Source: Unio delphinus
Taxonomy: Eukaryota; Mollusca; Bivalvia; Unionida; Unionidae
Assembly (NCBI GenBank): GCA_029339505.1
Contig: JAQISU010000233.1
Coordinates: 3,066,001-3,130,000, forward strand
DNA length: 64,000 nt
Direction: 5' to 3'
Position 1 is the stretch's first letter. Every line of letters begins with the position of its first letter. Below, in pieces: positions 48,419 through 60,235 of the stretch. The notes below the pieces were generated by a model. It was not told the origin of the DNA, ran no database searches, and worked only from the letters and a program-made list of their open reading frames with translations. The position numbers and the translations under genes are program-made.

Positions 48419-49980
48419 ACCCCCACTTGATATTGTAACCATTAGGTTATATTACAGTGTAGGCCTCGGTATGATTTTATGAAACCTACTTTCTGCCAAC
48501 TTTTGATCACTGTAACATGGCATGGGAAACTGTTGCCAAACTTTCCATCAATGACTTAACTGTCCAAGGCACCAAAAACAAGCATTTAAGATTATACTAT
48601 GTGAAAATTATACAGAATTATACAGATCCCATTGATACAAGAATAATTTAAGTAAAACTTTTTCATATTCAGGACTGTTGATTAGAAATAGTTTACCTAA
48701 ATATGTGAAAAAGCACCTACATAAAATGCATTTAAAAATGGATGCATGATGCATCTGTATAATTAATAAGTACAGTCTTAAGGTTTTTCATCTTTTTGTT
48801 GACCTCAACTTTATTGACATAAAAATTTTTGTTTGATTCTAGCAAAGCCAGCCATGTACTTTTGAAATTGAGCCACCTACTCAAAGAGCCAATCTTAATC
48901 TCTTTAATTTGACATGAACCATGATTATTCAGATGAAATGTTTAACATTTTAAAAACAAGTTTTCATAAAAACATTTTGTCATTTAACCATTCAAGAATT
49001 AACTCCCTTTATCTTTCCAAATGTTGTCATGCTTGCAGGGATAGTATAGTGAATCAAATACTATTTATGGTAACATGCGCCAGTATTTATGGTTTTGATG
49101 ACAACTGTGGTTCAGTTCACCAAAGCTTTGCAAATGGGAGAAACACTCATAAAATAGATACATGTGTCAATCAACATTTTCATACATGGTGTCATGAAAA
49201 TATTACTGCATGTTAATGGCTGGAGAAGGTGTAGAGGTTACCATATATAACTGCTTACAAGTCATGTCCAACTGTAAAACTGCAAAGACCAAGATCTGCT
49301 GTCGCATGCACCAGCAGATTTGCATCTATGCAGTTTGTTTGGAATAAACAATAAAACAAACAACACGAACCCTGGTCTGTAGACACATTATGGCAGGTCA
49401 GGATTTTTGTTGTTTGCACTTTGACTTTACTTATAAGCAAGTATAATGGCAAAGATACTCTGAACACATCATTGACTTTATCAGGCCAAGTAAATATGAG
49501 CCAAGTGCCTTTTCCAAGTACACACAGAGGCAGTTATACAAGGCTGGCCTGGATAGAGGTAAACCTGTGACCCCTTATTGTTTAATCCCATGCTGAACCA
49601 TAAGGAGCAATAACCTTTTTGTCTTGCAGGTTTATGGAAAGAAATTTCTTCAAATTGAAATACTCCGTCTCATAACCACAAATATAGTAATTAAATGCAC
49701 ATCTAGACTCGATGAAATTCTAAAAAAAAATTTAGTCTTCTAAAAATAAATCCTCGGAATATTTGGTGGCTCTAACTTTATTCTAAAAAAAATGTTACAG
49801 TATGTCTTAATTTTGACATGAGTTTGTTTTTTAAAATAGATTTCATTTAAATTGAACACTGATTTCAAACATTTTCTACAGTGATGTTTTGTGGTTTTAA
49901 GGTGATTTTTTTCTGCACATGTATACATTTTGTCCATTATCCAGAAGACAACACAAACAACCATAGTCCCACAGTAAGAT

Positions 49981-50078
49981 ATGACAATCTATCTTACATA
50001 TGCACATGGGCCAAGCCTTGACTCAAACCAACATGGACATAGGTGATATGTGAGTGATCCATAAAGGCCCCTATTCTA
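49981..50078 (-). mobile_element. Probable decayed SINE-A head fragment (copy 11)
   Basis: Segments CTTACATATGCACATGGGCC, CTTGACTCAAACCAACATGG and GTGATCCATAAAGGCCCC follow the order of the SINE-A head region (CACATACCCACATTGGCCG, GACTCGAACCCACGCAGA, GTGATCCGTAACG) but are strongly diverged. Confidence 0.55.
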
Positions 50079-50704
50079 CAGTTTTACAACTTAAAATAAC
50101 ATGCCTTGATTTCATAAAAAGATAAACAGTTGAAAGTATATGCATGCGGTTGGAAATTTATACTAAAAATAATGAATCTGGTGAAAATGTTTACTTCAGG
50201 ATATGATTTATAGAACTTCCCACCATGTATGAAATGGAAACAAGTTCTTACTGTACAAATGTTGCTAATCTGCTAGCTCAGCTTAACTGTCAAACAATTA
50301 CAGTGGTGACAATCTATGTATTTTGCCAGTGATTCATTGTCCTGTCAGTGTGATGAAGACGACAGCTCCTTATTATTCAGGAAGGACAACCGAATGCTAT
50401 CTATAGGCAACCAAATACATATGAACCACAGAAACAGAACTATTTCCCATTCATCTGTCCTGTGCTTAGCATTCTACATGAAGTTTACAGCTTTCAACAT
50501 AATTAAGCAGATGATATTCACAGAGTTCCAAGAACTATGATTGAGTCCCAGATTAGGGTTAAATATGAATAATTTACAAGTCTTTCCAGAAACTTCACAC
50601 AAAAAAACCATCACACTCAAGGTTTCTTTGAAGCAAAGCTGATAACACTTTCTTTTGGCAAGCTAGTTAGGTAACACTTAGATTATCTGGAGTCCAAGCT
50701 ATAA

Positions 50705-50795
50705 TCAACATGGCCCCAGGTGTCATCCAATCCTATTTTAGCTAAACTGAATAAGGTCCCAGGTTTTATCCAATCCTATTTTAGCTAAATTCAAC
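50705..50795. repeat. 43-bp minisatellite, left part
   Basis: Two units of GGTCCCAGGTTTTATCCAAT, CCTATTTTAGCTAAATTGAA, TAT. The array is interrupted at 50795 by a MULE and continues at 51709. Confidence 0.93.
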
Positions 50796-51699
50796 GGTAC
50801 GCGGAGGCTTGACCACAGGTGCTTTGACCACAAGTGGTTTGACCATAGGTGGTTTGTCGACAGCGGGGGTTTGACCACAGGTGTTTTGTCCACTGCGGGG
50901 TTTGACCACAGGGGGTTTGACCATAGGTGGCAAGAATAATATGAAAAGACTGATTAGTTGTTGGAGCATTAGATGCAAGTATATTTGGGGATTAAAATGA
51001 GGGATTAAAAGCATATCTTCAGGGATTATAAGTTGCGGCATTTAATTCACTAAAATTTGTATAGTTGAAGGATTATAAGTTGTGTAATGTACATCTTAAC
51101 TTTATCAAGGGATTATACAGTAAGTTGCGTGATTATATCTTAAGTTGCGGCACTTAATCCACTGCGTGATGCACTGTGCCTATTGGTTGCAAACAAACAT
51201 CCAGATGGCAGCACCAAGATTTATTCTCACCGATTTTAAAATGGCAGCAATAGGAGTATTTCAAGAAAAATTTCCTGATGCTCGTACAACAGGCTGCTAC
51301 TTCCATCTTGCCCAAAGAGTAATATGAAAGGTACATGAGGTTGGACTGAAAGTGGAATATGAAACTAGTAATGATGTACGTATCGCTGCTTGTTGTCTTG
51401 CCGCCCTATCTCATGTATCTAAGTCTAAGAAGTTACAGAAGCATTCAAACTGTTATCAGACTCTATGCCAGCAAAGAACAACAACGACGAGGTGTTGTTG
51501 AAAGGAAACTTGTCACATAAAATTTCATTAATTGAACCATAATTTTAAACTCTAAATAACAGTTTATTATTATTATAAAAACCAGATGTGGACAAATCAA
51601 CTATGGACAAAACCCCGGTGGTCAAACCTTGCTGTGAACAAACCACCTATGGTCAAACCACCTATGGTCAAAGCACCTGTGGTCAAAGCACCTAGAACC
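50796..51699 (+). mobile_element. MULE (Mutator-like) DNA transposon remnant, 9-bp TSD
   Basis: 904 bp bounded by a perfect 9-bp direct repeat AAATTCAAC (50787-50795 and 51700-51708), the length made by Mutator-like elements. The ends are long and inverted: left reads GCTTGACCACAGGTGCTTTG, and the right end reads the same phrase on the other strand. Next to the ends are several inverted copies of a 15-bp motif GGTGGTTTGACCATA, three to six per side. The centre holds part of a MULE transposase. Internal deletion left it non-autonomous. Confidence 0.9.
51145..51530 (+). pseudogene. MULE transposase fragment
   Basis: Plus-strand frame with NIQMAAPRFILTDFKMAAIG, VFQEKFPDARTTGCYFHLAQ and RVI, then a stop. 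The same frame resumes as KVHEVGLKVEYETSNDVRIA and CCLAALSHVSKSKK, followed in another frame by a SDSMPAKNNNDEVL-like reading. The D-F-(E/K)-x-A...F-P...GC-x-FH-x-x-Q pattern is the core of the MULE-type DDE domain. The usual Glu after DF is Lys here. Both the N-terminal zinc-binding part and the SWIM end are missing. Inactive. Confidence 0.85.
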
Positions 51700-51708
51700 A
51701 AATTCAAC

Positions 51709-51955
51709 ATGGTCCCAGGTGTCATCCAATCATATTTTAGCTAAATTGAATATCGTCCTAGGTTTTACTCCAATCCTATTTTAGCTAAAATTAATATGGT
51801 CCCAGGTTTTATCCAATCCTATTTTAGCTAAATTTAATATGGTCCCAGGTTTTATCCAATCCTATTTTTGCTAAATTGAATATGGTCCCAGGTTTTACCC
51901 AATCCTATTTTAGCTAAAACTATTATGGTCCCAGGTTTTATCCAATCTTTTTAGC
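51709..51955. repeat. 43-bp minisatellite, right part
   Basis: About six units continuing the array from 50705, with GGTCCCAGGTTTTATCCAAT and TTTTAGCTAAA. The last unit is truncated. The array ends about 145 bp from the donor of the exon at 52100. Confidence 0.93.
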
Positions 51956-52099
51956 TCTAAATGTCAAGATCTAAAAGATCTTGAAATAAACTTTAAAATA
52001 AAAATAAAGAACTCTAAATGCACTGGTGAAAATCCAACAAATAATGATGCAGAAACCAACATAGCTGATGGATTACCGGTAAGGTAAGATGTCACATAC

Positions 52100-52483
52100 C
52101 TTCAAAAGTGGTTCTTGAGCCTCAAACTGGTTTAAATCCTTACTCCCCAAAACTGGACCTGACAAAGTCCTCTGTGCCTCTGACAGCTTATCCCGTTGAC
52201 AACGGATCTCGTTGATAAAATGAGCCAGGGTTGGACCTCCAACATCTCTGCTATTGGCAGTGACACTGTAAGATGTCCTAATAATCTGTTCTCCATCTGA
52301 AGCATCAAGTGTGAGCGCTGGTTGTGGAAGGCGGACAACCTGGCTGCGAACATCAGATAATCGATGTGTTAATCTCTGAAGTTCAGAATCTACAACCCCA
52401 ACCCCTCGCTCATCTAACACTTGTCCCTGCTGTCGTAAGGACTCCAACTCTCGATGTCTCCTCTTTAACTCTTCGTCGAAAGC
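52100..52483 (-). CDS. DMD: Dystrophin-like rod exon (human exons 41+42 in one exon)
   Basis: A 384-bp exon of exactly 128 codons, phase 0 at both ends. The acceptor is ATTCCAG/GCT and the donor AAG/GTATGT. The protein starts AFDEELKRRHRELESLRQQG and ends EAQEPLLK. It carries helices of one spectrin repeat, then a linker (about residues 50-80) with TSYSVTANS, then helix A of the next repeat. It follows human dystrophin from EIDREL to EESLK, including the unusually long linker between repeats 16 and 17 (human SYVPSTYLTE region). In human, as I recall, this stretch is two exons (183+195 bp, 126 codons); here no intron interrupts it. Dystrophin is a cytoplasmic rod protein linking actin to the membrane dystroglycan complex. 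Utrophin is an equally close relative, and an invertebrate usually has one gene equivalent to both. Confidence 0.93.
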
Positions 52484-53143
52484 CTGGAATAGACATTTAA
52501 GTTGCCATTAAACAATGAAAGTCTATGCTACCTGCATCAGGAGAAATTTTTTAAATTGCAAATAATATAACAAATTCAATGAATGTTTTTTTTTATATAT
52601 TAAAACCACACATGAATCTTAACCCAAACTAAAATCCACAATTACCACAAGCTTACAACAAGCGAGCTGAGGCTACACAAGCTAAACTGAATTATTTAAT
52701 GCCCTATGCTACTTCTTCCTACAAATGTCTTTTTTCCAGTTTATATAATATCGTTTTTTAAAGTATTAGTCATGTTAATGAAATAATGTTTGCATAAAGG
52801 AAATTCTTCAAGTGACTGTACACTCAATTAGCTATGCAGTCATTTTGTCATTGAATGGAAGACTGGATAAAGAATTCCCTTTAGTAAAATCCTGTAAAAT
52901 AGATAGCAATTGAATTGCAATGCTATTTACAAACTGTCTTAATACAGTAAGATATTCAAAGTCAGGTGCTTGTAAATGCATTCTTACCAACAATGTATAC
53001 ATCATCAAATTTTGTAACAATAACTTCCGATAACAAGTTGTTGAAAGAATGTTCCTATATTTGTTTCAAAGGCAATCTGATGCCATTAGAAGAAAAAAAT
53101 ACTTGTCAGTTATTTTCATATTAAACAAAAAATTTAAAATATA

Positions 53144-53151
<8 letters not shown>

Positions 53152-53226
<75 letters not shown>
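53152..53226. repeat. (GA)n microsatellite
   Basis: About 37 uninterrupted GA repeats. The open frames on both strands here (Arg-Glu or Ser-Leu runs) come from the repeat. Confidence 0.98.
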
Positions 53227-53229
<3 letters not shown>

Positions 53230-54121
53230 AATTCTGACAGCATTCTATAAAGAATTGAGCTTTGTGAATTTTGCTTTTTTTAAAAGAAATCAAATAAATC
53301 AAACAATATGAAATGTGTCATTCTGCAACTAACTTCATTTGGTGACAACATCTTAATTGCACTTTACTTTCCTGTTCTTTATAGTTGTGAGACTGGTTTG
53401 TGAACTTTCAAAAATGTGCACAGTATATTTTATGTACCAAAACACAAAATTAACTTGGAAACCTTGCAATGAAAACTAGGCCCAATTTTCAAGATTGTAG
53501 CAGAACAATTTTGTTTGTTAAATTTGGTAATTTTTCATTGCATGCATTACCAATATATGAGCAGCAATCAATCCTAGAACCGTAGAGATAATCTGAAATC
53601 ATGGCATTATAATGATGTTGAGTAAAGTGTGTCCTGTTTTGGTAATGTACTGTTTCACTTTTATAATTTAAATATCATTCTGTCAATGCATTTGTGTGCT
53701 AAAACTATTAAAATAAAATGACTCACTGGGTCGCATGTAACTGACAAAATATTTTATTCTTGGGTCATGGTACATGTACCTCAGTTATGTCCAAAATATT
53801 ATTGCATGGCAATGTTGCTGGACAATGTGTCAGCATGGTAACATGAATTGTCTTTTGTTTCTCAAAGCCAATGTCATTCAAAATATCTCTGAAAAAAATG
53901 GCAATTAACCTGGATATGAGAAATAAATACAACTATCTTTCCCATAGCCCAGATATATTTAATCAAAAGTAAATCCTGATTGACAGGGTTATAATTACAA
54001 AGACACAATAACAAAACTGAATTGGTGCCCCTCCCCCCCCCCAACAATTATTTCTTCTCTCTATGATGTACTTACTATGGGTTCTTTCAGCATGAAATAT
54101 TCTGGTTATAAATGAGCTTAA

Positions 54122-54124
54122 AAC

Positions 54125-54180
<56 letters not shown>
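54122..54180. repeat. (CA)n microsatellite
   Basis: About 29 CA repeats with one CAAA-type interruption near 54142. Confidence 0.98.
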
Positions 54181-54182
<2 letters not shown>

Positions 54183-55439
54183 CCTGATCAATGTATTCTG
54201 ATATCAATGCATATATCTACATTTGGTGCCCAACAGATATTCCAGTTCACAATAAAGACTTTTAAAAAAAAAAGATATTTGCAGAGTCGTACAAAAAAAT
54301 TCAATTAGTCATGTACTTTTGGGATACATTCTCTAGACACTGGGCTTAATTGGATAAAGTCAGGATATAAGAGCAAAACAATAAAATGAGTTCTTATAAC
54401 AGCATGCTAAGATATGTACATAATTGGTTGCACAAGTCACTCTCTATTCTTTATTTATATATTAGAATGTCTGCATGGAACTAGTTATCTCATTACCTTA
54501 TTTATCCTTGATTCTATGCAGTATTATGTTTTTACCTGCCACGACAAAATTCATCTTAAATTAGGCGTTTGTTTTCTCTACGATTTCAAGATGTACTGCA
54601 CAAGAAAAGTAATAACTACTGGCACCTGGTACAAATGCTTTTCATTTATTTGTGATGCAGTTACTTTTTCTCTTCATCTTTTGAATAAACAGACATTACC
54701 ATTTGACTTTTCTGCCACCTAACACCACAGAACTTTGACACAAACTGACCCTTAAAAGAGGTAAGTTCACAAAAGATTTGCCATTTAATCATTAAAAAAC
54801 AATAATATTGATTTTAATAATCTTTGTTAACTTTGTGTGCTGGCAATAGCAGGTAAATCACTCTAAATTGTGTCGTGCACCTGACTGCACACACAGGTCT
54901 TGCTTGCATAATGTCTTAGGGCAGGGGTGTGGAATTTGGCACATTACCAGTAATCCATACCAGCTTAGTCATAATTATCACAACCTATGGATGATTTGAT
55001 ATTAACTGCATAGTATGAGAGAGGAATTCTGAACTGGCAGATCAAACTCAGCAAGCACCATGTCCATACACTATCTGCAAAATCTCTTCCAGGATCAACC
55101 TCATTATCTTAATCTTAAATTACAATCAGAGCCACAACTGCAAGGTTGTAGACCTATCAGTGCCAAGTTTCTCTTTGAAAGAAAAGTAAAAAATTGCTAA
55201 AGACTTTTTGTTTAGCATTCTTTGCCATAAGAAATGGAAATACTCATCAGTTTGAAACCATAATTTGCAATAAACATTCCCTTAATGAGCTGTTTTAAGG
55301 TGTTTCAAATATGTCAAGAGTTAGAGTTAACTTTTCAAGACATGAGATATGCTTCCATTCTTAGAATATTTAACAACAGATGTTTAGCTACTCATAAACA
55401 AGGTATATATACTGCTGCTAAAATGTCTTAATGTCAAGT

Positions 55440-57253
55440 GACCAAAATATGTTCAATGCCTAAACTATTTTCTAATGCTTGAATGCCTACAGTATATTAT
55501 AATGCACAAGTAATTAAAGTATATTCTAACACCCAAGTAATTACAGTATATTCTAATGCCAAAGTAATTACAGTATATTCTAATGCCAAAGTAATTACAG
55601 TAAATTGTAATGCCTGACTGATTAGAATATATTCTAATGCAGAATTGCCTACATTATAGTCTAATGCCTGATTGCATACATTATATTACAATGCCTGATT
55701 GCATACATTATATTACAATGCCTGACTGACTACAGTATATTCTAATGCCTGACTGATTCCAGTATTTTAATACCTGACTGCCTACAGTTTATTATAATGC
55801 CTACTACATACATCAAAATCTAATGCCTGACTGACTATAGTATATTTTAATGCCTGACTGCCTATTGTGAATTCAAATACCCTACTGCCTACATTATATT
55901 CTATTGCTGGACTGACTACATTATATTTGAATGCTTGACTGCTAACAGTCAATACATTGTATTCTAATGTCTCACTGATTACATTATATTCTAATGTCTC
56001 ACTGACTTATTACAGTATATTCTAATGCCTGAATGACTACAGTATATTATAATGCTGGACTCCTACAGTATATCCTAATATGCCTGTCTGACTACAATAT
56101 TCTAATGCTTGACTAACTACAGTATATTCTAATGCTTGACTGACTACAGTACATTCTAATGCTTGACCGACTACTGTGAATTCTAATACCCTACTGCCTA
56201 CAGTATATTACATTGCTTGACTGACTACATTATATTCTAATGCTCGATGGCCTACAGTGTATTCTAATGCTTGACAGCCTGCAGTGTATTCTAATGCTCG
56301 ACGTCCTACAGTGTATTCTAATGCTCAACGGCCTACAGTGTATTCTAATGCTAGACAGCCTACAGTGTATTTTAATACTTGACAACCTACAGTGTATTCT
56401 AATGCTTGACGACTGACAGTATATTCTAATGCTTGATGGCCTACAATGTATTCCAATGCTTGACAGACTACAGTGTATTCTAATGCTAGACAGCCAACAG
56501 TGTATTCTAATACTTGACAACCTACAGTGTATTCTAATGCTTGACGACTGACAGTATATTCTAATGCTTGATGGCCTACAATGTATTCCAATGCTTGACA
56601 GCCTACAGTGTATTCTAATGCTTGATGGCCTACAGTGTGTTTGAAGGCTTGACTGCATACAGTGTATTCTAATGCTAAACAGCCTACATTGTATTCTAAT
56701 ACTCGACAGCCTACAGTGTATTCTCATGCTCAACGGCCTAGTGTATTCTAATACTCGACAGCCTACAGTGTATTCTAATACTTGACGACTGACAGTATAT
56801 TCTAATGCTCGATGGCCTACAATGTATTCTAATGCTTGACTCACTACAGTATATTCTAATGCTTGACTGACTACAGTATATTCTAATGCTTGACTGACTA
56901 CAGTATATTCTAATACTTGACGACTGACAGTATATTCTAATGCTTGAATGACTACAGTATATTCTAATACTTGACTGACTACAGTATATAACTGACTACA
57001 GTATATTCTAATACTTGACGATTGACAGTATATTCTAATGCTCGATGGCCTACAATGTATTCTTATGCTAGACTCACTACAGTATATTCTAATATTTGAC
57101 TGACTACAGTATATTCTAATGCTTGACTGACTACAGTATATTCTAATACTTGACGACTGACAGTATATTCTAATACTTGACTGACTAGAGTATATTCTAA
57201 TGCTTGACTGACTACTGTATATTCTAATACTTGACTGACTAGAGTATATTCTA
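55440..57253. repeat. 27-bp minisatellite, left part, with 135-bp higher-order units
   Basis: Unit ATGCTTGACTGACTACAGTA, TATTCTA. Units before about 56170 are diverged (CCTGACTGCC, GTAATTACAG forms). From 56330 to 56610 sets of five units repeat with a 135-bp period (TTGACGACTGACAGTATATT at 56406 and 56541). Since 27 is divisible by three, a 355-codon minus frame results (9-residue SSIRIHCRL-type repeats). The array is cut at 57253 and resumes at 59283. Confidence 0.93.
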
Positions 57254-59282
57254 CCGTATTTACCGTATGTTTTCGGACACTGTATGTTTTCGGACACCGT
57301 TTTTTTCGGGGAAAAATCATATTTAAATGCCTTGTAAGTTTTCGGACGTTGCCCCGCTATAATTGTTTCTATAATTTATGTTTTCGGACACAATCTTGGA
57401 TGATCTGCTTCGTCGTTTTAATGTAAAATTTACAGCGTGTTTGCCATTAATTTAACTCATACAAAGTTCGCTTCATTTGGTCGCCAATTATTTAATGCGA
57501 TCATGAACGTCCATGAACTAATATAATTTAAAATTATTAATTACATGTAATTCGGGATAGTGACAACACCTGCTGCATTAGTCGGACGTGTTACACGAGC
57601 TCTAAAGTGTATTTCAACAACGGATTGTCTTGTTAAATCAAGATGTTCCAACGAAAAGGAACAGATCGGATATAGATTTCTCAAATCATATTGTGATATT
57701 TTCAGACCGGTATCGACATTTTGATCGCGTCACATATATGACAACATACGATGATACACGCGTGCTATTTTATTTTTATCAGACTCGTCATCTAGAGCAG
57801 CTTTCTTCGTAGGCGGTTGTTTTTGTGATGCTTCCTCAGAATCATTAATTCGAAGTCACTTCTGTGGACGGCCTACTGGTCTCTTTGGAGACGATTTTGG
57901 CAAGGGCGATTCCCTCCAAGAACTTGTTGCATAACGTATGATAAACTTATTCATCAAATTTATTACAGTACTAACAATATTATGTTTCACAACGATAGCT
58001 ATCCAGTATACTAACTTTTGTATGTGGTGGGTATTTTATTTATACTTTTTAACTTAATAGTTTGATTCAGCTAACAAAAATATGATTGGTTGTCAGTATA
58101 GACATTGTTACACACGAAACCACTTCAGTGTGACAGTTATGGCTTTGATTAGAAACCATGACCCCTGCTTTATATCATTAAACAATACATCAGAGTCGGT
58201 ATGGATTAGTAAAATTCATTGGCATTGTCCAACAAAACAAACCCCTTATCCCTGAGGCATTATATACAAAGGTTTAAACATAGTTATTGTTCTACAGGTA
58301 ATAAACCTCTTGGTAGACGATATATTTGATTGTGGGTGCTAAATGTTAGGTACATCGTGTGCTCTTTTAATAAAATCCAGATGGCTGCCTTTTATTTCCG
58401 AACACATCTGTCAAAGAAATCCCACCAGTTATATTATTAACAATTAACACCCAGACACTTTGAAATCTCTGACATGCATCACTACAATCTTCGAGCAGTA
58501 GATCGTTTCCAGCCGGCAAGCTTTGCTCATTTTAATCTACCCTCGGCTAGGTGGGAAAAAAAAGAAGAGAGAACCACAACAAATGCATCACCTTTATTTA
58601 AAACAAATATCAACATATTAATCACGCTGACTCGTATATTGCAAATTGCTTTTTATTTTTACCCTTCGTAGGCGTACATACAACAACTCACCCCATTTGG
58701 AGCCTCTCACCCTTGGTGCTCTAAGAATAGCCATCATATATGTACCGGTGTTTCGACTCGCGATACTAAAATGTTTCTGCCCAAAATATCTTAAGAATTA
58801 TAACTCCAAAATCTTTTTATTTAGTTTGTATTAATATCTTAATTACACAGAAATAAAGCTTGAGTGTGTTTGTAATGTAGATTTTAATGATCATTAGCAG
58901 AAGGTTAAACTGGATTGCAAGATTACTATGTTAATATGGCGGTTCTTTCGGAAAATACGTACACAATCGTGGCTCTAATACATGTATGGCTTTGTTTTCT
59001 GGTGGATGGACATGTATCAAATTGACAAAATAGGCAAGTAATGCCAATTTTTCATTAATTATCCTTTCCGTGGTGTTAGACAAAATACTTGTTTTACTTC
59101 ATGGCAGCACGTTGTCATGTGAGCTAACAGTAACTTCGTTACGGACGGGTAAGGGGGGGGGGGCGGCATAATTCTATCTTCACTTGTATGTTTTCGGACA
59201 CCTAATCAAAGAATTTAATATGTATCCGGACAACAAAAAAAGTAATTATTTGTTGCAGTCCGAAAACATACGGTAAATACGG
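57254..59282. mobile_element. 2.0-kb DNA transposon with perfect 25-bp inverted ends, TA target
   Basis: Both ends carry the same 25 bases, CCGTATTTACCGTATGTTTT followed by CGGAC, in inverted orientation. TA flanks it (57252-57253 and 59283-59284), and removal restores TATTC-TA-ATGCTTGACTG, the unit of the 27-bp array. The phrase TGTTTTCGGACA or close forms recurs several times within about 150 bp of each end, in both orientations. The middle has no long frame. The minus strand at about 57925-57720 gives a broken RPVGRPQK / SEEASQKQPP segment. GC content is visibly higher than in the flanking array. Superfamily unassigned; the TA target suggests Tc1/mariner or pogo. Confidence 0.9.
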
Positions 59283-60235
59283 TAATGCTTGACTGACTAC
59301 AGTATATTCTAATGCTTGACTGACTACAGTATATTCTAATGCTTGACTGACTACAGTATATTCTAATGCTCGACTGACTACAGTATATTCTAATGCTTGA
59401 CTGACTACAGTATATTCTAATACTTTACTGACTACAGTATATTCTAATACTTGACTGATTACAGTATATTCTAATACTTGACTGACTACAGTATATTCTA
59501 ATGCTTGACTGACTACAGAATATTCTAATGCTTGACTGACTACTGTATAGTCTAATGCTTGACTGATTACAGAATATTCTAATGCTTGACTGATTACAGA
59601 ATATTCTAATGCTTGACTGATTACAGAATATTCTAATGCTTGACTGACTACTGTATATTCTAATGCTTGACTGATTACAGAATATTCTAATGCTTGACTG
59701 ATTACAGAATATTCTAATGCTTGACTGACTACAGTATATTCTAATACTTGACAGACTACAGTAGATTCTAATGCTTGACTAACTACAGTATATTCTAATG
59801 CTTGACTGACTACAGTATATTCTAATGCTTGACTGACTACAGTATATTCTAATGCTTGACTGACTACAGTATATTCTAATGCTTGACTGACTACAGTATA
59901 TTCTAATACTTTACTGACTACAGTATATTCTAATACTTTACTGACTATAGTATATTCTAATACTTGACTGACTACAGTATATTCTATTGCTTGACTGACT
60001 ACAGAATATTCTAATGCTTGACTGACTACTGTATATTCTAATGCTTGACTGATTACAGAATATTCTAATTCTTGACGATTACAGAATATTCTAATGCTTG
60101 ACTGACTATAGTATATTCTAATACTTTACTGACTACAGTATATTCTAATGCCTGACTGCCTACAGCATATTCTAATGTTTGACTGTATACAGATTATTCT
60201 AATTCTTGTCTGACTACAGTAAATTTAGAATTAAT
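59283..60235. repeat. 27-bp minisatellite, right part
   Basis: About 35 units close to ATGCTTGACTGACTACAGTA, TATTCTA, more homogeneous than most of the left part. A variant with GATTACAGAATATTC forms local runs (59565-59710 and 60040-60095), a sign of recent block duplication. Ends near 60235. Confidence 0.95.

Larger units (their letters stand above)
37289..52099 (-). other. Intron between exon-42 and exon-43 equivalents (14.8 kb)
   Basis: Contains SINE-A copies or fragments (37350, 39341, 46638, 48335, 49981), minisatellites (38.8, 41.6, 46.3, 47.6 and 50.7/51.7 kb), nested MITEs (40737-41296), a dead LINE (43265-44770) and a MULE (50796-51699). The stretches 37500-38800, 39600-40730, 41910-43260, 44780-46300, 46840-47590, 48420-49970 and 50080-50700 are AT-rich with no supported coding content. 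Confidence 0.85.

Noticed and set aside
53049..53302. Arg-Glu and Ser-Leu repeat frames
   Set aside because: They come from the (GA)n microsatellite.
56230..57297. 355-codon minus-strand open frame
   Set aside because: It reads through the 27-bp array as 9-residue repeats. No splice sites or start context are seen, and it lies wholly within the minisatellite.
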